Below are positions 52,774 to 63,483 of a DNA stretch of 64,000 nt, in pieces. The DNA is from Diplolepis rosae (taxonomy: Eukaryota > Arthropoda > Insecta > Hymenoptera > Diplolepididae), in NCBI GenBank assembly GCA_030998225.1, contig JAPYXD010000522.1, positions 6,820,001-6,884,000 on the forward strand, read 5' to 3'. Position numbers and translations under genes: made by a program. Every line of letters begins with the position of its first letter. The stretch's first letter is position 1. Below the pieces are notes generated by a model. The model was not told the origin of the DNA and ran no database searches. It worked only from the letters and a program-made list of their open reading frames with translations.

Positions 52774-52865
52774 CAGTAAAACCTCATTTATCGGGACACT
52801 CATTTATCGGGATCTTCACTTATCGGTATCTCGCAACCTCATTTATCGGGACATTTTGTTTCTCC
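52774..52865 (+). mobile_element. Pogo/Tigger-like terminus remnant
   Basis: tacagtaaaacctcatttat followed by repeated cgggac/atttatcgg words: the phrase catttatcggga occurs three times in 60 bp. CAGTAAAACCTC after a TA is typical of Tigger/pogo ends. Only this end is visible. Confidence 0.45.
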
Positions 52866-52869
52866 TCCA

Positions 52870-53812
52870 GCCACCACTCCTTGTACATAGTGACATGAAG
52901 TGGGGTAAAGTGAAAGCGTGAAATCATGAAAAATGTTGACATTTGAAATGAGCACATGTAAATAAAATCGTATCAATGAAACTAAATTTAGGATTAAAAT
53001 AATAAGGTAAGAAACTCAGGTTATTTTTAAATTTTTATTTAAATTAACTCGTACTTTTATGGACAGTGAAATAGATCAGTTTCCAAATTTATTAAAAATT
53101 CAATTCCACGATTCAATCGGTACGTAGAGAAAAATTTTTTTCTCCTGCCCAGGTACTCCGTAAGGTTCTAAGATTCACTAAGGTTCTAACAATCTTAAAA
53201 TAATCGCAGAACCATATAAAGAGTACCTGTACATGGAGAAAAAAATTATTCACTATGTATCGATTAAAATCATGGAATAAAATATTTAATGAAATTGAAA
53301 ATTAATGAATTTTATTGACCATAGAAATACGAATTAATTAAAATAACAGTTTAAAAATAATCTTAGTTCCTTACAAAGGTAAGAGTCTGAGATTACCCTT
53401 ACCTCATTATTACCCTTTTAAATTAGTGCTACCCCCTTTTCAAATCGATGCCCCATTTCCTCAGGAACACCCTGTATAAAAAAGAAAATAATATTTGTAA
53501 TACTAAACTTCGAAGTTAAAATAAAGCTAGAAATAAAGCCCAGTTAGCATTAAATTGAGAGAGTCAAAACTTTCAAACTGCGACAAAATTCGATAGAATG
53601 AAAAAGAAAATATTGAAGATAAAACTTTGTAAATATAAAATTGCGACTACTTCGCAACAGAATCGCCAACTTTCCAGATGTTTCATTTGCAGGAGTTTTA
53701 TTATGTCAATTTTTTTACATTCCTTCGTTTGTATTTCTATCCTTATTTTCCATCATGAAAAACCAAATAAATTTACACAATTTGCAAATACATTACAACT
53801 TATGTAAACGTG
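52870..53812. other. Unclassified AT-rich region
   Basis: No coding signal of note. Short frames near 53598-53868 overlap the start of RepA copy 7. Confidence 0.4.
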
Positions 53813-53814
53813 CA

Positions 53815-54800
53815 CTTTTCTACATTCTCATCATGGATGAGAAGGTATTGGTTTTATCTGAAAAATGACTTTCGAAATTTTCGTCAAATCTTTACGTTTT
53901 GAGACCCCCTGAGTCAGAAAAAATGGTTTTTACGAAAGTGTCTGTCTGTCTGTCTGTCTGTAGGTCGTGTGCGGCATAACTCTCGATAGAATTATCAGAT
54001 TGAATTGAGATTTGTTACACTTTATCGGAGCCGAAAAAGTAAGGACAAGTTCGTCAACCAGCCACATCCAATCAAAATTGAGGGATTGAGCACTACTTTT
54101 GTGTTTTTGAAAATAAATTTTTGATAAAATCAAAAATTTCAATACTGGTTTTTGATAGTGCTCATAAATCTCTACAAATTATTCTGATAACATTTTTTGA
54201 TTAAATCAAAATTAGAAATGTTACAGCATATTCAAATTCGAAAAAAGTCAATATCAAAATTCCATTTTCCAGTTAAATTATACGAGATACGAAAAAACGT
54301 TATGATACAATATTATTGAATAAATAAAGACCTACAAATTTGAATTTTAACATTTTTTCATAAGATGCATATTTATCTTTTTAATTAAAAAAAAAAACTA
54401 TTGAAAATCCAAAATTCAATTTTTTAGCAATAATATTCGAAACACGAAAAAAACGTAAGAATACAAAGTTGTTAGTTTCAAAAAGATCTACAAGTTTTGT
54501 CTCACACAGTTTCTGATAAAACAAATATTTTTCGATTTAATTCCAAAAAATATGATTAAAATTTAAAAATTCCATTTTTAGACAAAACATGTGAGATACA
54601 AAAAAAACTTTAAGTTGAAAAATTGTTTGGCTAAATAAGGTCTACACATTCTTATCGAGAAATTTCTAGACAGGACGTATATTTTAATTTTTTGATTTTT
54701 AATACTGAAAAAATTCGATTTTTTTCACCAAAATATGTGAGATACTAAATAAGCGTTGTTCTGCAAAATCGTTTCCTTAAATAAAGTCTACGATTGTTTT
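53815..54800 (-). repeat. RepA copy 7, near full length
   Basis: Inverted counterpart of copy 1: palindrome ctcatcatggatgag at the start, gagaccccctgagtcag, (CTGT)n run at 53940-53962, then a minus-strand frame with LNFDWMWLVDELVLTFSAP, then units down to gtgagatactaaataagcg. The amino-acid block differs from copy 1 at few positions although the flanking AT-rich units are more diverged. Confidence 0.75.
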
Positions 54801-54882
54801 TCCTTTTTGAGAGAATTGGAAGAAAATAAATTATTTTAATCATGTAATTTATTAAAAAGTTACTGAAATGTGTACAGAAAAT

Positions 54883-55200
54883 CGAGCGCGAAGCGCGAGT
54901 GTCATGATGAGAATGTGTTCCTTAAGGCCGATAGAGCCTTAAGTAAATTGAATTTCCTGTTTCACTTAAACTGAAAAAGAAACTTAGTGAATTTGAGAAA
55001 ATGACTAATTTACATCATCTTTAATATCATTAAATTAGTTTGAGCTTCAGTATTAAATTATAAGAAATAAACTTAAACGTATGCGAAGAGCACAAGACCG
55101 AGCGCGAAGCGCGAGGTCCAGAAAGATCGGAGCGCGCAGCGCGACGATCAAGTATTACGGAGCGCGAAGCGCGCAACGAGAATGTGCCCGCGAAGCGGGC
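54883..55200. repeat. R5 repeat copy 1 with clustered GC palindromes
   Basis: In otherwise AT-rich DNA four short palindromes occur: cgagcgcgaagcgcgag (54883-54899), the same again near 55100-55114, ggagcgcgcagcgcgac (55129-55145), and cggagcgcgaagcgcgc followed by gcccgcgaagcgggc (55158-55200). Each could form a GNA/GAA-looped hairpin. A related, decayed copy is at 57752-57955, where the last part is displaced to 63190-63216. Confidence 0.65.
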
Positions 55201-55270
55201 AGATTTTTCATTATACATAACCATCACTAAATGTCAAAATACAACAAGAGTCATGGCAACCCACAATTTA

Positions 55271-55361
55271 TACAATTTATTTTTTAATCTACAAAGTCCT
55301 TTGATTAATTTCTTACTTAATCTATATATATATACTTTGTAGATTAAAAAATAAATTGTAC
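55271..55361. repeat. Hairpin, 27-bp arms
   Basis: acaatttattttttaatcta and its inverted copy tagattaaaaaataaattgt, ends at 55272 and 55360, with a (TA)-rich centre. Probably a tiny MITE. Confidence 0.6.
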
Positions 55362-55464
55362 GTGACATGTTTTTGCAACATTTTGGTCAAGAAACAAAAA
55401 AGGGTAAATTGCGAATTTTATTGAAAAAATAATGTCACAACCTATAAAATATAGACGTATTGCG

Positions 55465-55566
55465 ATGAATACTTACCAGACTCATACTGATACTTTTGGC
55501 TAATTTTTCTCTTTTTGAGGAGAAACCGTTTCACTCGGTTTCCGTTTCCTTCCCCTTTTTCGTCCA
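55465..55566 (-). other. Candidate first exon of an unknown protein
   Basis: On the minus strand, ATG near 55564 opens MDEKGEGNGNRVKRFLLKKR and continues KISQKYQYESG, up to a good donor GTAAGTATTC. The peptide is basic. A hAT-type or zinc finger N-terminus is possible, but no downstream exon was found. Confidence 0.3.
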
Positions 55567-56274
55567 TTCTTCGATATGCAAAAGTTTTTTCCCAACACCT
55601 CATAAACGCACTAAATTTTAGGTTGACATTTAACTTGTATTTTTAGTACGCACACATTCACTGAAATGACTCCAAGTTTTTGCTTACAAATGCCTCAACA
55701 GTTACTTACAGGCAATATTCAAAAGTTAATCACGGGGGAAACTAGACAAGTTTTACTCCAGTTTAGCTTGTAATAGTTAAACTCACAAATAATTAGCAAG
55801 TTCCTTACGAATATTTTCTTACTAGTTTTGACTTACTATTAACTAATCAACTGTCAAGTGAAACTTAAGAAATTTCTACCTGGGTTTGACTAGAACTGGG
55901 ATAGAATATAAACATTGACGAAAAATATTCTAATATTAAAAAATGTTTTTGTCAATTATTTTGTGAATTTCAAGTCTTTTTCTGCATTAAGGGTATACGT
56001 ATACTTAGAAATTTCCAAAAAGAAATTTTCAGATCTGGGCCTGATCGGGTAGGGCGTTTCATTACTAGTCTGGCGCTAGACAGATTAACCTATCGGGGCC
56101 ACATATTTCCCGATAGGCGCCCCACCAAAATTGCTGCATGGGTTTTGGTTCCGAAAATGAAAAAGTTCAGTTTTAGCAAAATATATCGAAAAATTTGTTT
56201 TCACTGTCAAAACTAAAAGTAGTCTATCCACGTCCGTTTTTATCTTCTCTACCATTTCCCAAATTTTGGAAGAA

Positions 56275-56375
56275 AACATTAAAACTGTTGCTATTATGAT
56301 TCTGCGGTGCATTTTGAGTTCAAAGGTATTAAAGTTAATACAATAATTTTATTTTTTAGCGTTAAAAACTGAAAA
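56275..56375 (+). repeat. Single arm of R7
   Basis: aaaactgttgctattatgat, cattttgagttcaaagg and tacaataattttattttt match the left arm of R7 at 47290-47380. Confidence 0.5.
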
Positions 56376-56404
56376 ATAAATTGAACCTGGGCGCGAAAAA
56401 AAAA

Positions 56405-56925
56405 TTATATACACTAAACTTAATTTGAATCGCCCAAACATAATCTCATGAGAACATATTCCTCGAATAAATCAGAAGTGAAAATTATCTACAGTGAAAT
56501 CTGATAATCTCTATCTTGCAATAGTTTTTTTGGATCGCTTTTCAGAGAATTTCGCTTGAATTGTATTCAACGAAAACAATAATTTGAAAACAACAGAAAA
56601 TATTTTGAATTGGAATTCTATAATAAAATAAACCTTCAATTACTTGAATAAAGTAGACAAAAATAATATATTGGGATTTATGAAATAAATCAAGAATCGA
56701 TTATAAGTATCTCAAAAGGAAATGGATATTTGGATTATAGGGAGAAAATTTAATTTATTTCAGCAATAGTATATTGTAAATGAAGTCATTTGATATTTTA
56801 AATACTGCTGTATCTTTATGCAACTTTGGTTTCCCCAGATGAATCTACAGAAACAGAACAAAAAATGTCTAATTAATAAAACTATAAGTGTAAAGTATTA
56901 TCCATTACAAAAAAAGTATTGGATT
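56405..56925 (+). repeat. R8 repeat, copy 2
   Basis: Same word order as 4365-4855, with an extra 40 bp near 56715-56755. Confidence 0.65.
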
Positions 56926-56929
56926 GAAT

Positions 56930-57745
56930 GTTGGAATAATTTTTACACTGGATAGAATATTATACAATGTATTGTTAATTCCAATACTATTTCCGCACCG
57001 AAAGTACTGGAGTTAATTATTCACGATATAAGTATTACCCAAAAAAATTAATTTTTCATTAAATTTCTCACTTCTATCGTTACATAGACCCTCAAAGTTC
57101 CACTGTAGGGTTTTAAGGCCCCCAAAAGTTTTCAGTCGATTACTCTAAAATTCCTGATAAAAAACTTTCCTAAATTACTCACAACCTGGTGTGTTATGGT
57201 ATTTTTTCGCCAATGCTTACCCCTAATATCATGGGTGTGAAAATAGTATTGGATTTGCTAAAAACGTGGCTACTCCTTTATCCAATACTTTATTCAATAC
57301 TTTATTTTCTTAATAGATTATCTCAGACATATAGGATAACCTACAAAATCTGTAGGATACCGCACGAAGAAATTTGGATATCCTGAGACGTTTCTGGGAT
57401 ATTTTTGGAACATTTAAACTTCACACGTGAGATATTCTATGTACCAATAAATTTTGTTATATTCTACGTGAAACATTTCAATGCCCGAAAAACAACACGA
57501 GATTTACCACGGTTATCGAAATTTCCACCTCGTACTTATAAGAATAAGCTAAATTTATTTGTAAGTACAGATCGATTTGCCTCCCGAGTGATCCAATACG
57601 TTACTAAAATTATAAAATACAGTAAATATTCATCCAATACTAAAAAATTAAAATTAAAAGTCCTGATACACAAACGACATATAGCATTTTTTGTACCGTA
57701 TACTGTATGCAATAGTTATAATCATTAAAAAAATTTGTTTTAAGT
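56930..57745 (+). other. Two open frames, no family recognised
   Basis: 57189-57386 and 57405-57728 are open, the second with LSKFPPRTYKNKLNLFVSTD. They are AT-rich and may be chance, but the second ends right before R5 copy 2. Confidence 0.25.
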
Positions 57746-57751
57746 TGTGAA

Positions 57752-57955
57752 TATCGGGCAAGAAGCGCAAGTGACCCGATGAGAATGTATTCCTCAAAGT
57801 TGAAGTAACTTTGAAAAAAGTAAATTCACATCCACAATATTGTAAAATTTACTTGAACTATAGTAATAATTAATGAGAAATAAACTTGAGTATATAGAAA
57901 AACCAAATCGCGCGCCCTAGAACCCATTTAATATGCGAGCGATAAAAATGTGCCT
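57752..57955. repeat. R5 repeat copy 2, left part, split by R4 copy 2
   Basis: cgggcaagaagcgcaag, gatgagaatgtattcct, a ctttga...aagtaaatt section, gaaataaactt and gcgcgc words align in order with R5 copy 1. The palindromes are decayed. It stops at gtgcctg where R4 begins. The remainder (cccgaagcgaaggtggtcgg) is at 63190-63216. Confidence 0.5.
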
Positions 57956-58196
57956 GCAAGGAGAAAAATAGCTGAAATAATTTTACTCAACTCTGTCGAT
58001 TAAACTTGGGACATAAGGAAATTTGAACATCTATCAAATCCTAGTCAAGTAAAATGAATTTGATAAATACACTCGAGATTCCCTCCAACGAGTGTTCCCT
58101 TATACGACTGCGTAACCGTTCCCTACAACGAGCAGTTGATCGTCCTCTCTTCTCCCACTACTATAGGAGAAAGCGTGCTGGAATTTGAGACAGTAA

Positions 58197-58972
58197 CAGT
58201 GCTCACCGTATGGAACAAGTATACATACCACCACCATGGCTCAGCTGCTCGTCGGTGTCAGGGGGTTTAAACTCTCATAAGACTCCGTGTAACATGAAAT
58301 TTTAGTTGCGCCCTCCCGATGAACCAGCTACTCCGCCTTACTCCACCGTCCCATCACCGTACTGCACCGTCCCACCACCGCAGAGCACCTTATTCCACTC
58401 AATTCCGCTCCCGCGTATATCTGCGTACATCCGAGTGGTGGGAGCAAAATACCGAAAGGAATACCTTGAAAAGAGAGCGTGTACACGCCGAGCTTGGATA
58501 TGTGCATAAAGCAAGATAGAGTATATTGGAGCAAGCGAAGGTGTCGTTCACTCAGGGAGAACATCGGAGCTGGCACCCGAAAATTAATGATTTCGATGCA
58601 TTTTAAATTTTAATGTTACTTTAGTATTAGCATTTAAGGTCAAAGTTGAAAGTTAATATACCTCGCTGCCGGTCCCTAATTGCCCCCACTTTCTCGCGCC
58701 GGAGAGGAGAAACTTGGAGCAATATGGGCTCGCTGTGAGGGGCGTGCGGAAGAGGTAGAGAGAAGCGGGGAGAAGAAACTCTAGCATGATATCGCCGGAG
58801 TTGGAACCCCCTGGTCGATGTGTAGACGGAGAAAGTTTGAAATTTAAACCAGCTGGAGAGAGAGCGAGAGGGAAACAAGCGCGCGCACCGTCGCTTTCTC
58901 CGTCTACACACCGATGAGCAGCTGAGCCACGGTGATGGTATGTATACTTTTTCCATACTGTGAGCACTGGAC
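58197..58972. repeat. Inverted-repeat segment with 64-bp arms
   Basis: Left arm 58197-58260 (cagtgctcaccgtatgg, tggctcagctgctcgtcgg) and right arm 58909-58972 are inverted copies. A second inverted pair lies inside at 58819-58835 and 58894-58910 (tgtgtagacggagaaag). The G+C is higher than around it. No convincing protein. Confidence 0.6.
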
Positions 58973-58989
58973 AGTAACGCGCATAACAA

Positions 58990-60300
58990 CAAGTTGGATA
59001 TGAAGGGGTTCCCTCTCGCGCTCATTGCAGAGAACACTCCGAAGCTCGAGCTTCTCGTTGGAAGAAATTTCGAGTGCACCTAAGTCACCCAAGGTGAATA
59101 ACAATAAACGTTACATACGTAGGTAGGGTGACCATAATTGATTTTCGAAAAGTAGGACAAACAGGTTTAAAAAATTAGGACAAAGTAGGACAAAAATTTA
59201 TTTATGAAGAGGACAAAGTAGGACAGAAAAGTTTGGAGAAGAGGACAAAGTAGAACAGAAACATAAGTTTGGGCCTTACTCCACACTTAAATATACAACT
59301 TCACAAATATTAACCTAATAACTATAACTTATATATAAGACTATACGCTTTCGTCGAATCAAGCACACGCTCGCTTACAATTCTGAGACATAAAACTTGG
59401 AACTTTCTTATATAGTGACTGCAAGAATTATTTAGAGCTTGTGAGACTGAATGTCGTGACTAGAGTTTTTAAGCCTTACTCAAGTAAAAATAAATTAACT
59501 TTTTCCATAAAATTTTTTCTAAAATTAATATAATTAATTAATTATTATAATTATGATATGATATAAAGTTCAATGAAAATAAATTTTGAAATGTACATTA
59601 AAAAATTGCATTATTATCAAGAAGTGACTAATGTAAAAACATTTAAAATAAGGTTATTTCATGTGAAATATAAATCCTGTGTAGATTCTTCATATTTTAT
59701 GTATTAAACTTATCAAGACTTTTGATGTTTGAATTTTCATTAAATTAATTTAATTTAATAAACATAATTTATTTATAGTTACTCCCTGGTTTTTCGCTTA
59801 ATAAAAAATTATGAATCGAAAATTTATCAAGCTTAAAGAATCTATATGACTAGATTATGTAAAATTTTCAAATAAATTATATAAACTGTTAGACTAAAAC
59901 AAGATTTGTCATAAAAGTGTTAGATGAGAAAAATTACTTTTTTTCACTAAATCGACTACATTTTTTATACCTGAATATATACTTTTGTATAGAACTGAAA
60001 TTGTGAAAAAATTCATTGACGATTTCAATAATTCCGTACACCTTCCAGCGAAAGCTTCTAAAAAGTTGTCGAAATTCTCATTGACTAGTCATATCCAAAA
60101 GTCGATGGCAATTAAAGAAAGAATAGACAACTAAGATTTTCTGTGCAGGAGCGTTAACTTTTTATCTATTAGAATCAAATTAATAACTCCCCACTAAAAT
60201 AAATCATAATTGTATTTTGTATGTTTATAATTAGTTTCGATTATTAAATATAATAACGTGCAAAATCAGTATGCTGAAAATTAAACATGTTTTTGAAATT
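58990..60300. other. AT-rich region with aggacaaagtagg repeats
   Basis: Near 59128 gtagggtgaccataattg is followed by aggacaaa(gtaggacaaa) words repeated about six times to 59265, a pattern typical of some transposon ends. The remainder is AT-rich with nothing recognised. Confidence 0.4.
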
Positions 60301-60364
60301 AAAAAATGTTTATGTGTGCCTAAGGCGCAGATTTCTTTAATTAGTTCCTGCGTGAATAGATGTA

Positions 60365-61923
60365 CCCAATCGGAAATTTCGTACTTACGCCCGTATATAC
60401 AACGGGCGCAGTACTGCGCCTGTAATGGCTAGCCAGTGTTGGCTGACCAGCAGCGGCATGGCAGCGTTGGCTTAACTATGAGGCATGACTCAGGCCCAAT
60501 GCACATAAACTGAATGATGGCTAGCCCGTACTTTCCTTAGTTATGCCAAGCGTCGGCTCAATACTGGCACCATACGGGCCTAGTGCAAAATGATAACGGC
60601 GGCTAACCCGTACTTCCCACAGTTATTCCAAGCGTCGGCTCAATACTGGCACCATACGGACACCATGCAAAATGATAAAGACGTTTTTAAACGGATTTAT
60701 GAAAAATCATTTCAGTGTTTTCTTTTTCTTGAGTGAAAAATAAGAAATTGATGTAGGAATTTTATGTTTATATCTTCTTAATAGAAAACATCTCTCTGAC
60801 TGTAAATTTTTTAAATGTACAAAATTGATAAGAAGTATGGAAATTCGAATAGGAAAACATATATTGATTCAACTTTTGAACATTTATTGGCATCAAATTT
60901 TACTGAAAGTTTATTTTTGAAGTTTTCAAATGCTTATAAAATTTTACACAATCTTTTAGATGTTTATTTTAGGCAGATTTTTTCCAAAACTTTGGAAAAA
61001 AAAGTGTTGTTTCTTAGTAATAATAAGGAGAAGTGGAATGAGTCGTTTTCGCATGCAAGATTGACGAGAAAGAAACAAAGGCAGCGCGCGCCGCCGCCTC
61101 TCCCTACTCGCTTCACACGGACAGGAGGTGCTTCTGTAGTTATTATTGTGTCGGTATCCGATCTGTGCACATTGGTCTCCTTTATGTTTTGCTCTTACAA
61201 GATATTTGGTATCGCGGCGTAATTGTTTTTTACAAGTTTGGTTCGCTGAGCTTCGTCTTTCCCAGGTTAAATTGAATACTCTTCGTTGTACACGGTAAGT
61301 TCAATTATGAATATATACTTGGACTTGGATACGAAATAAATAATTGAAGTTTCTGGAATTCACATGCAATTTCTGAAATTTGCTCCAATTGAACATATGT
61401 AAAAAACTCCGAATATTTTAACTACAATTCTTATCACTAACATGAATTGTTTTAGGGTATAGAATTTATGTGAATTTTATAGAATTGAATTATTCATTCC
61501 AATTCGAAGTATATTCATTTCAGTGAATGAAGCAGAGTTAACTTAAAGTTTCTTGAATTAACTTCAAATTATGTACAACCAGTACGGGACCAGCACTTGT
61601 CTGCCAGTGCTAAAAATCGTTATCATGCCCGACATATGCCAGTACCGCACCAGCACCAAATACCAGCACCGACAACCAGTACGGGACCAGCACTTGTCTG
61701 CCAGTGCTAAAAATCGTTATCATGCCCGACATATGCCAGTACCGCACCAGTACTAAATGCCAGCACCGACAACCAGTACGGGACCAGCACTGGCAGACCA
61801 GTGATGAATATCGTTATCATCCCCGACATATCCCAGTGCGGGGACCAGTACTGTCAGCCAGCACTGCGCCCGCACTTACCAGTACGGGCGCAGTATCGCG
61901 CCCGTTGTACATTTCTTATTGGG
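60365..61923. mobile_element. Element M: TA-flanked, subterminal minisatellites
   Basis: Termini cccaatcggaaatttcgtac and, inward from the right, cccaataagaaatgtacaac, each followed by acgggcgcagtactgcgcc-like sequence. TA at 60363-60364 and 61924-61925. The left subterminal region has an approximately 80-bp unit twice (60512-60671, ...gtcggctcaatactggcacc). The right has an approximately 97-bp unit three times (61578-61862, ...agtacgggaccagcac). A central open frame (60815-61222) has a basic Pro/Arg stretch but no known domain. Confidence 0.65.
60815..61222 (+). other. Open frame inside element M, function unknown
   Basis: About 135 codons, MYKIDKKYGNSNRKTYIDST, then a section with FSKTLEKKVLFLSNNKEKW and RKKQRQRAPPPLPTRFTRT, ending with a hydrophobic stretch SVVIIVSVSDLCTLVSFMF-like. 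The only long frame of the element. It does not resemble a transposase I know and may be chance. Confidence 0.3.
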
Positions 61924-61925
61924 TA

Positions 61926-62425
61926 CTACTGTGGGTAAAAACTAAGGGGCATTTTAAATTTAAACTTTGCGGGCTAACCGATTTGGGCAAAATCTTTTAT
62001 TTTTATGTTGGTCCTACTGTTACTGACATCTGTGCCAAATTTCATGACAATGTCATCATTTGTTACATAGTTACGCTTGTGTTTTCTAAACGACTAAAAG
62101 TGATTTTTTCGATTTTTACAATGTCTGAATTTGTTGAGCAAAGAAGTGCCATTAAATTTTGTTTGCGGAATGAAATTTCAGTTGCGGAAACGTTCAGAAT
62201 GTTGCAGAAGGCCTTCAGTGATTTGACCATGTCGCCGAAAACATCAACTGACAAGAAACACGTCAATCAAATCAAAGAATTAGTGTACAAAATTCGTCGA
62301 TTGACAATTAGAGACCCTTCTGACACTATTGGCATTTCAAGAGGATCACTCAACACCGTTTCAAAAGATATTTTGGGCAGACAACTCGTGGTTTTTGCAT
62401 CACAATAATGCGCCGTACTGACGGT
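61926..62425 (+). mobile_element. Mariner I remnant, internally deleted
   Basis: The left end tactgtgggtaaaaactaag and the following leader are intact. The coding part joins the N-terminal DNA-binding region directly to the second catalytic motif. It is then cut off and continues as R4 sequence (ggtttactcaactctcaag). It abuts element M, sharing TA at 61924-61925. Confidence 0.75.
62121..62425 (+). pseudogene. Mariner I transposase, deletion derivative
   Basis: [73 protein letters not shown]: this is the two-helix-turn-helix N-terminus with a small deletion in between. It is followed in another frame by [11 protein letters not shown] (second catalytic motif, with Asp replaced by Asn). First and third catalytic parts are absent. 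Confidence 0.8.
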
Positions 62426-62469
62426 TTACTCAACTCTCAAGTGAAGCGTAGAGTAGAATAAATTTTTTT

Positions 62470-63040
62470 TATTAAACGGATTGCAGCAGACATGTTTAAA
62501 TCGAGAGCTTTGCATTTCTGTATTAATTTGAAATAGGTGAACACTTGAGGAACATTTACAGAAAACTAAAACAGCGGTCACTGCATTCACTGCCATACGT
62601 GCTTCGAGTCCGAGCATGCCTAAACAAGCTTAAGCGTAGTTGCAGCGTGCAAGCTCGCTCGTTGCAACGCGCGGGACAGATTTGATAAATTAATTACACC
62701 TACAGTTTTCATTTTTCCAATCCAAAATTTTGCCTGCACATTGAAAAAACTTCAACAAAAATTTAGAAACAAAAAAATCAGAAAAAAATTAGTTCCAAAT
62801 TTAAAAAAAATTCAATTGTTTATAAAAAGGTACTATATTGTTATTACAAAAAAAAAACAACGAACTGTGTGCTATAACTTTTTTGAAAGCTTGTTCTCTT
62901 TCGCGTATTTCAAGTGCAAGGGTTACATTTTATATTCAAAACTGCTTTTACAGTGTCGATTATTTTCGAAGTAAAAAGGCAAAAAAAAATGTTTCGGCGA
63001 AAAAAAAATTTTGACTGTAAATCTCCCATGACATGACCCA
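62470..63040. other. R4 interior, unclassified
   Basis: A short G+C-rich section near 62570-62690 (gcgtgcaagctcgctcgttg). The rest is A-rich with no coding evidence. Confidence 0.35.
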
Positions 63041-63189
63041 TATATATTTTACTCAACTTTGATTCATTCTTGAACATTTAATACATTACAAATAATTACA
63101 GTGATACTAAATAACTTCTAACTTGTGCATGTGCCCCAAATTTGATCAGAAGTTCAGTAAAATTACTTCAACTATTTTTCTCCGTGTAG

Positions 63190-63216
63190 GGACCCGAAGC
63201 GAAGGTGGTCGGGCAC
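63190..63216. repeat. R5 copy 2, displaced right part
   Basis: gacccgaagcgaaggtggtc then gggcac: decayed form of the cccgcgaagcgggc palindrome that ends R5 copy 1, found just outside the right end of R4 copy 2. Confidence 0.45.
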
Positions 63217-63284
63217 ATTTTTTATTTTCAAAACTATGTTCATTCAGTCAAGTGGACCGTTATGCCCGACACTCACCTAAATAC

Positions 63285-63480
63285 ATATGAATGCAAGATA
63301 AACGTGAAAAAAAATTACATGAACGTAAAAGAAACTATGTTGCTGCAATGAACATGTTTGCTGGGCCGGCGATAGAGGAGGTGGAAGTGTATGGCACCCA
63401 CCACAAATATTTGTTCCTAAATTCCCTAATTGTCCTAAATATGCTCTTATCACTAAAGCACACAAGAATTAATGGATGAA
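63285..63480 (+). other. Short open frame shared with 8770-8840
   Basis: MQDKREKKLHERKRNYVAAM then NMFAGPAIEEVEVYG. The first half matches, with changes, a frame at 8775-8840 (QDKLKQKLQER). A conserved basic helix-like stretch next to two different repeats suggests a transposon coding remnant. Family unknown. Confidence 0.35.
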
Positions 63481-63483
63481 TTC

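Larger units (their letters stand above)
57956..63186. mobile_element. R4 inverted-repeat element, copy 2 (reverse orientation, multiply invaded)
   Basis: The left end caaggagaaaaatagctgaa and its next 100 bp match the RIGHT arm of copy 1 (ctctgtcgattaaacttggg, acatctatcaaatcctag). The right end at 63186 (inverted, cacggagaaaaatagttgaa) matches the LEFT arm (cttctgatcaaatttggg, ttatttagtatcact). So this is the same element inverted, with distinguishable ends. It holds an inverted-repeat segment, element M and a mariner remnant, and shares the internal gcctaaggcgcagatt / ctgcgtgaatagatgt words with 10640-10710. Confidence 0.6.

Noticed and set aside
54883..55200. Clustered GC hairpins as a CRISPR or rho-independent terminator set
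   Set aside because: The spacing is irregular, the hairpins differ and the context is eukaryotic. They are better described as a dispersed repeat.
57405..57728. 107-codon open frame as a host gene
   Set aside because: AT-rich composition, no motif, no splice or promoter signals. Kept only as an unclassified frame.
58627..59079. 150-codon minus-strand frame
   Set aside because: Arg/Ser/Leu-rich translation of a G+C-rich inverted-repeat region, with no homology recognised and equally long overlapping frames on the same strand.
61578..61862. Three regular repeats that could suggest a CRISPR-like array
   Set aside because: The whole unit of about 97 bp repeats, with no unique spacers, inside a TA-flanked transposon in a eukaryotic genome. 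It is a minisatellite.
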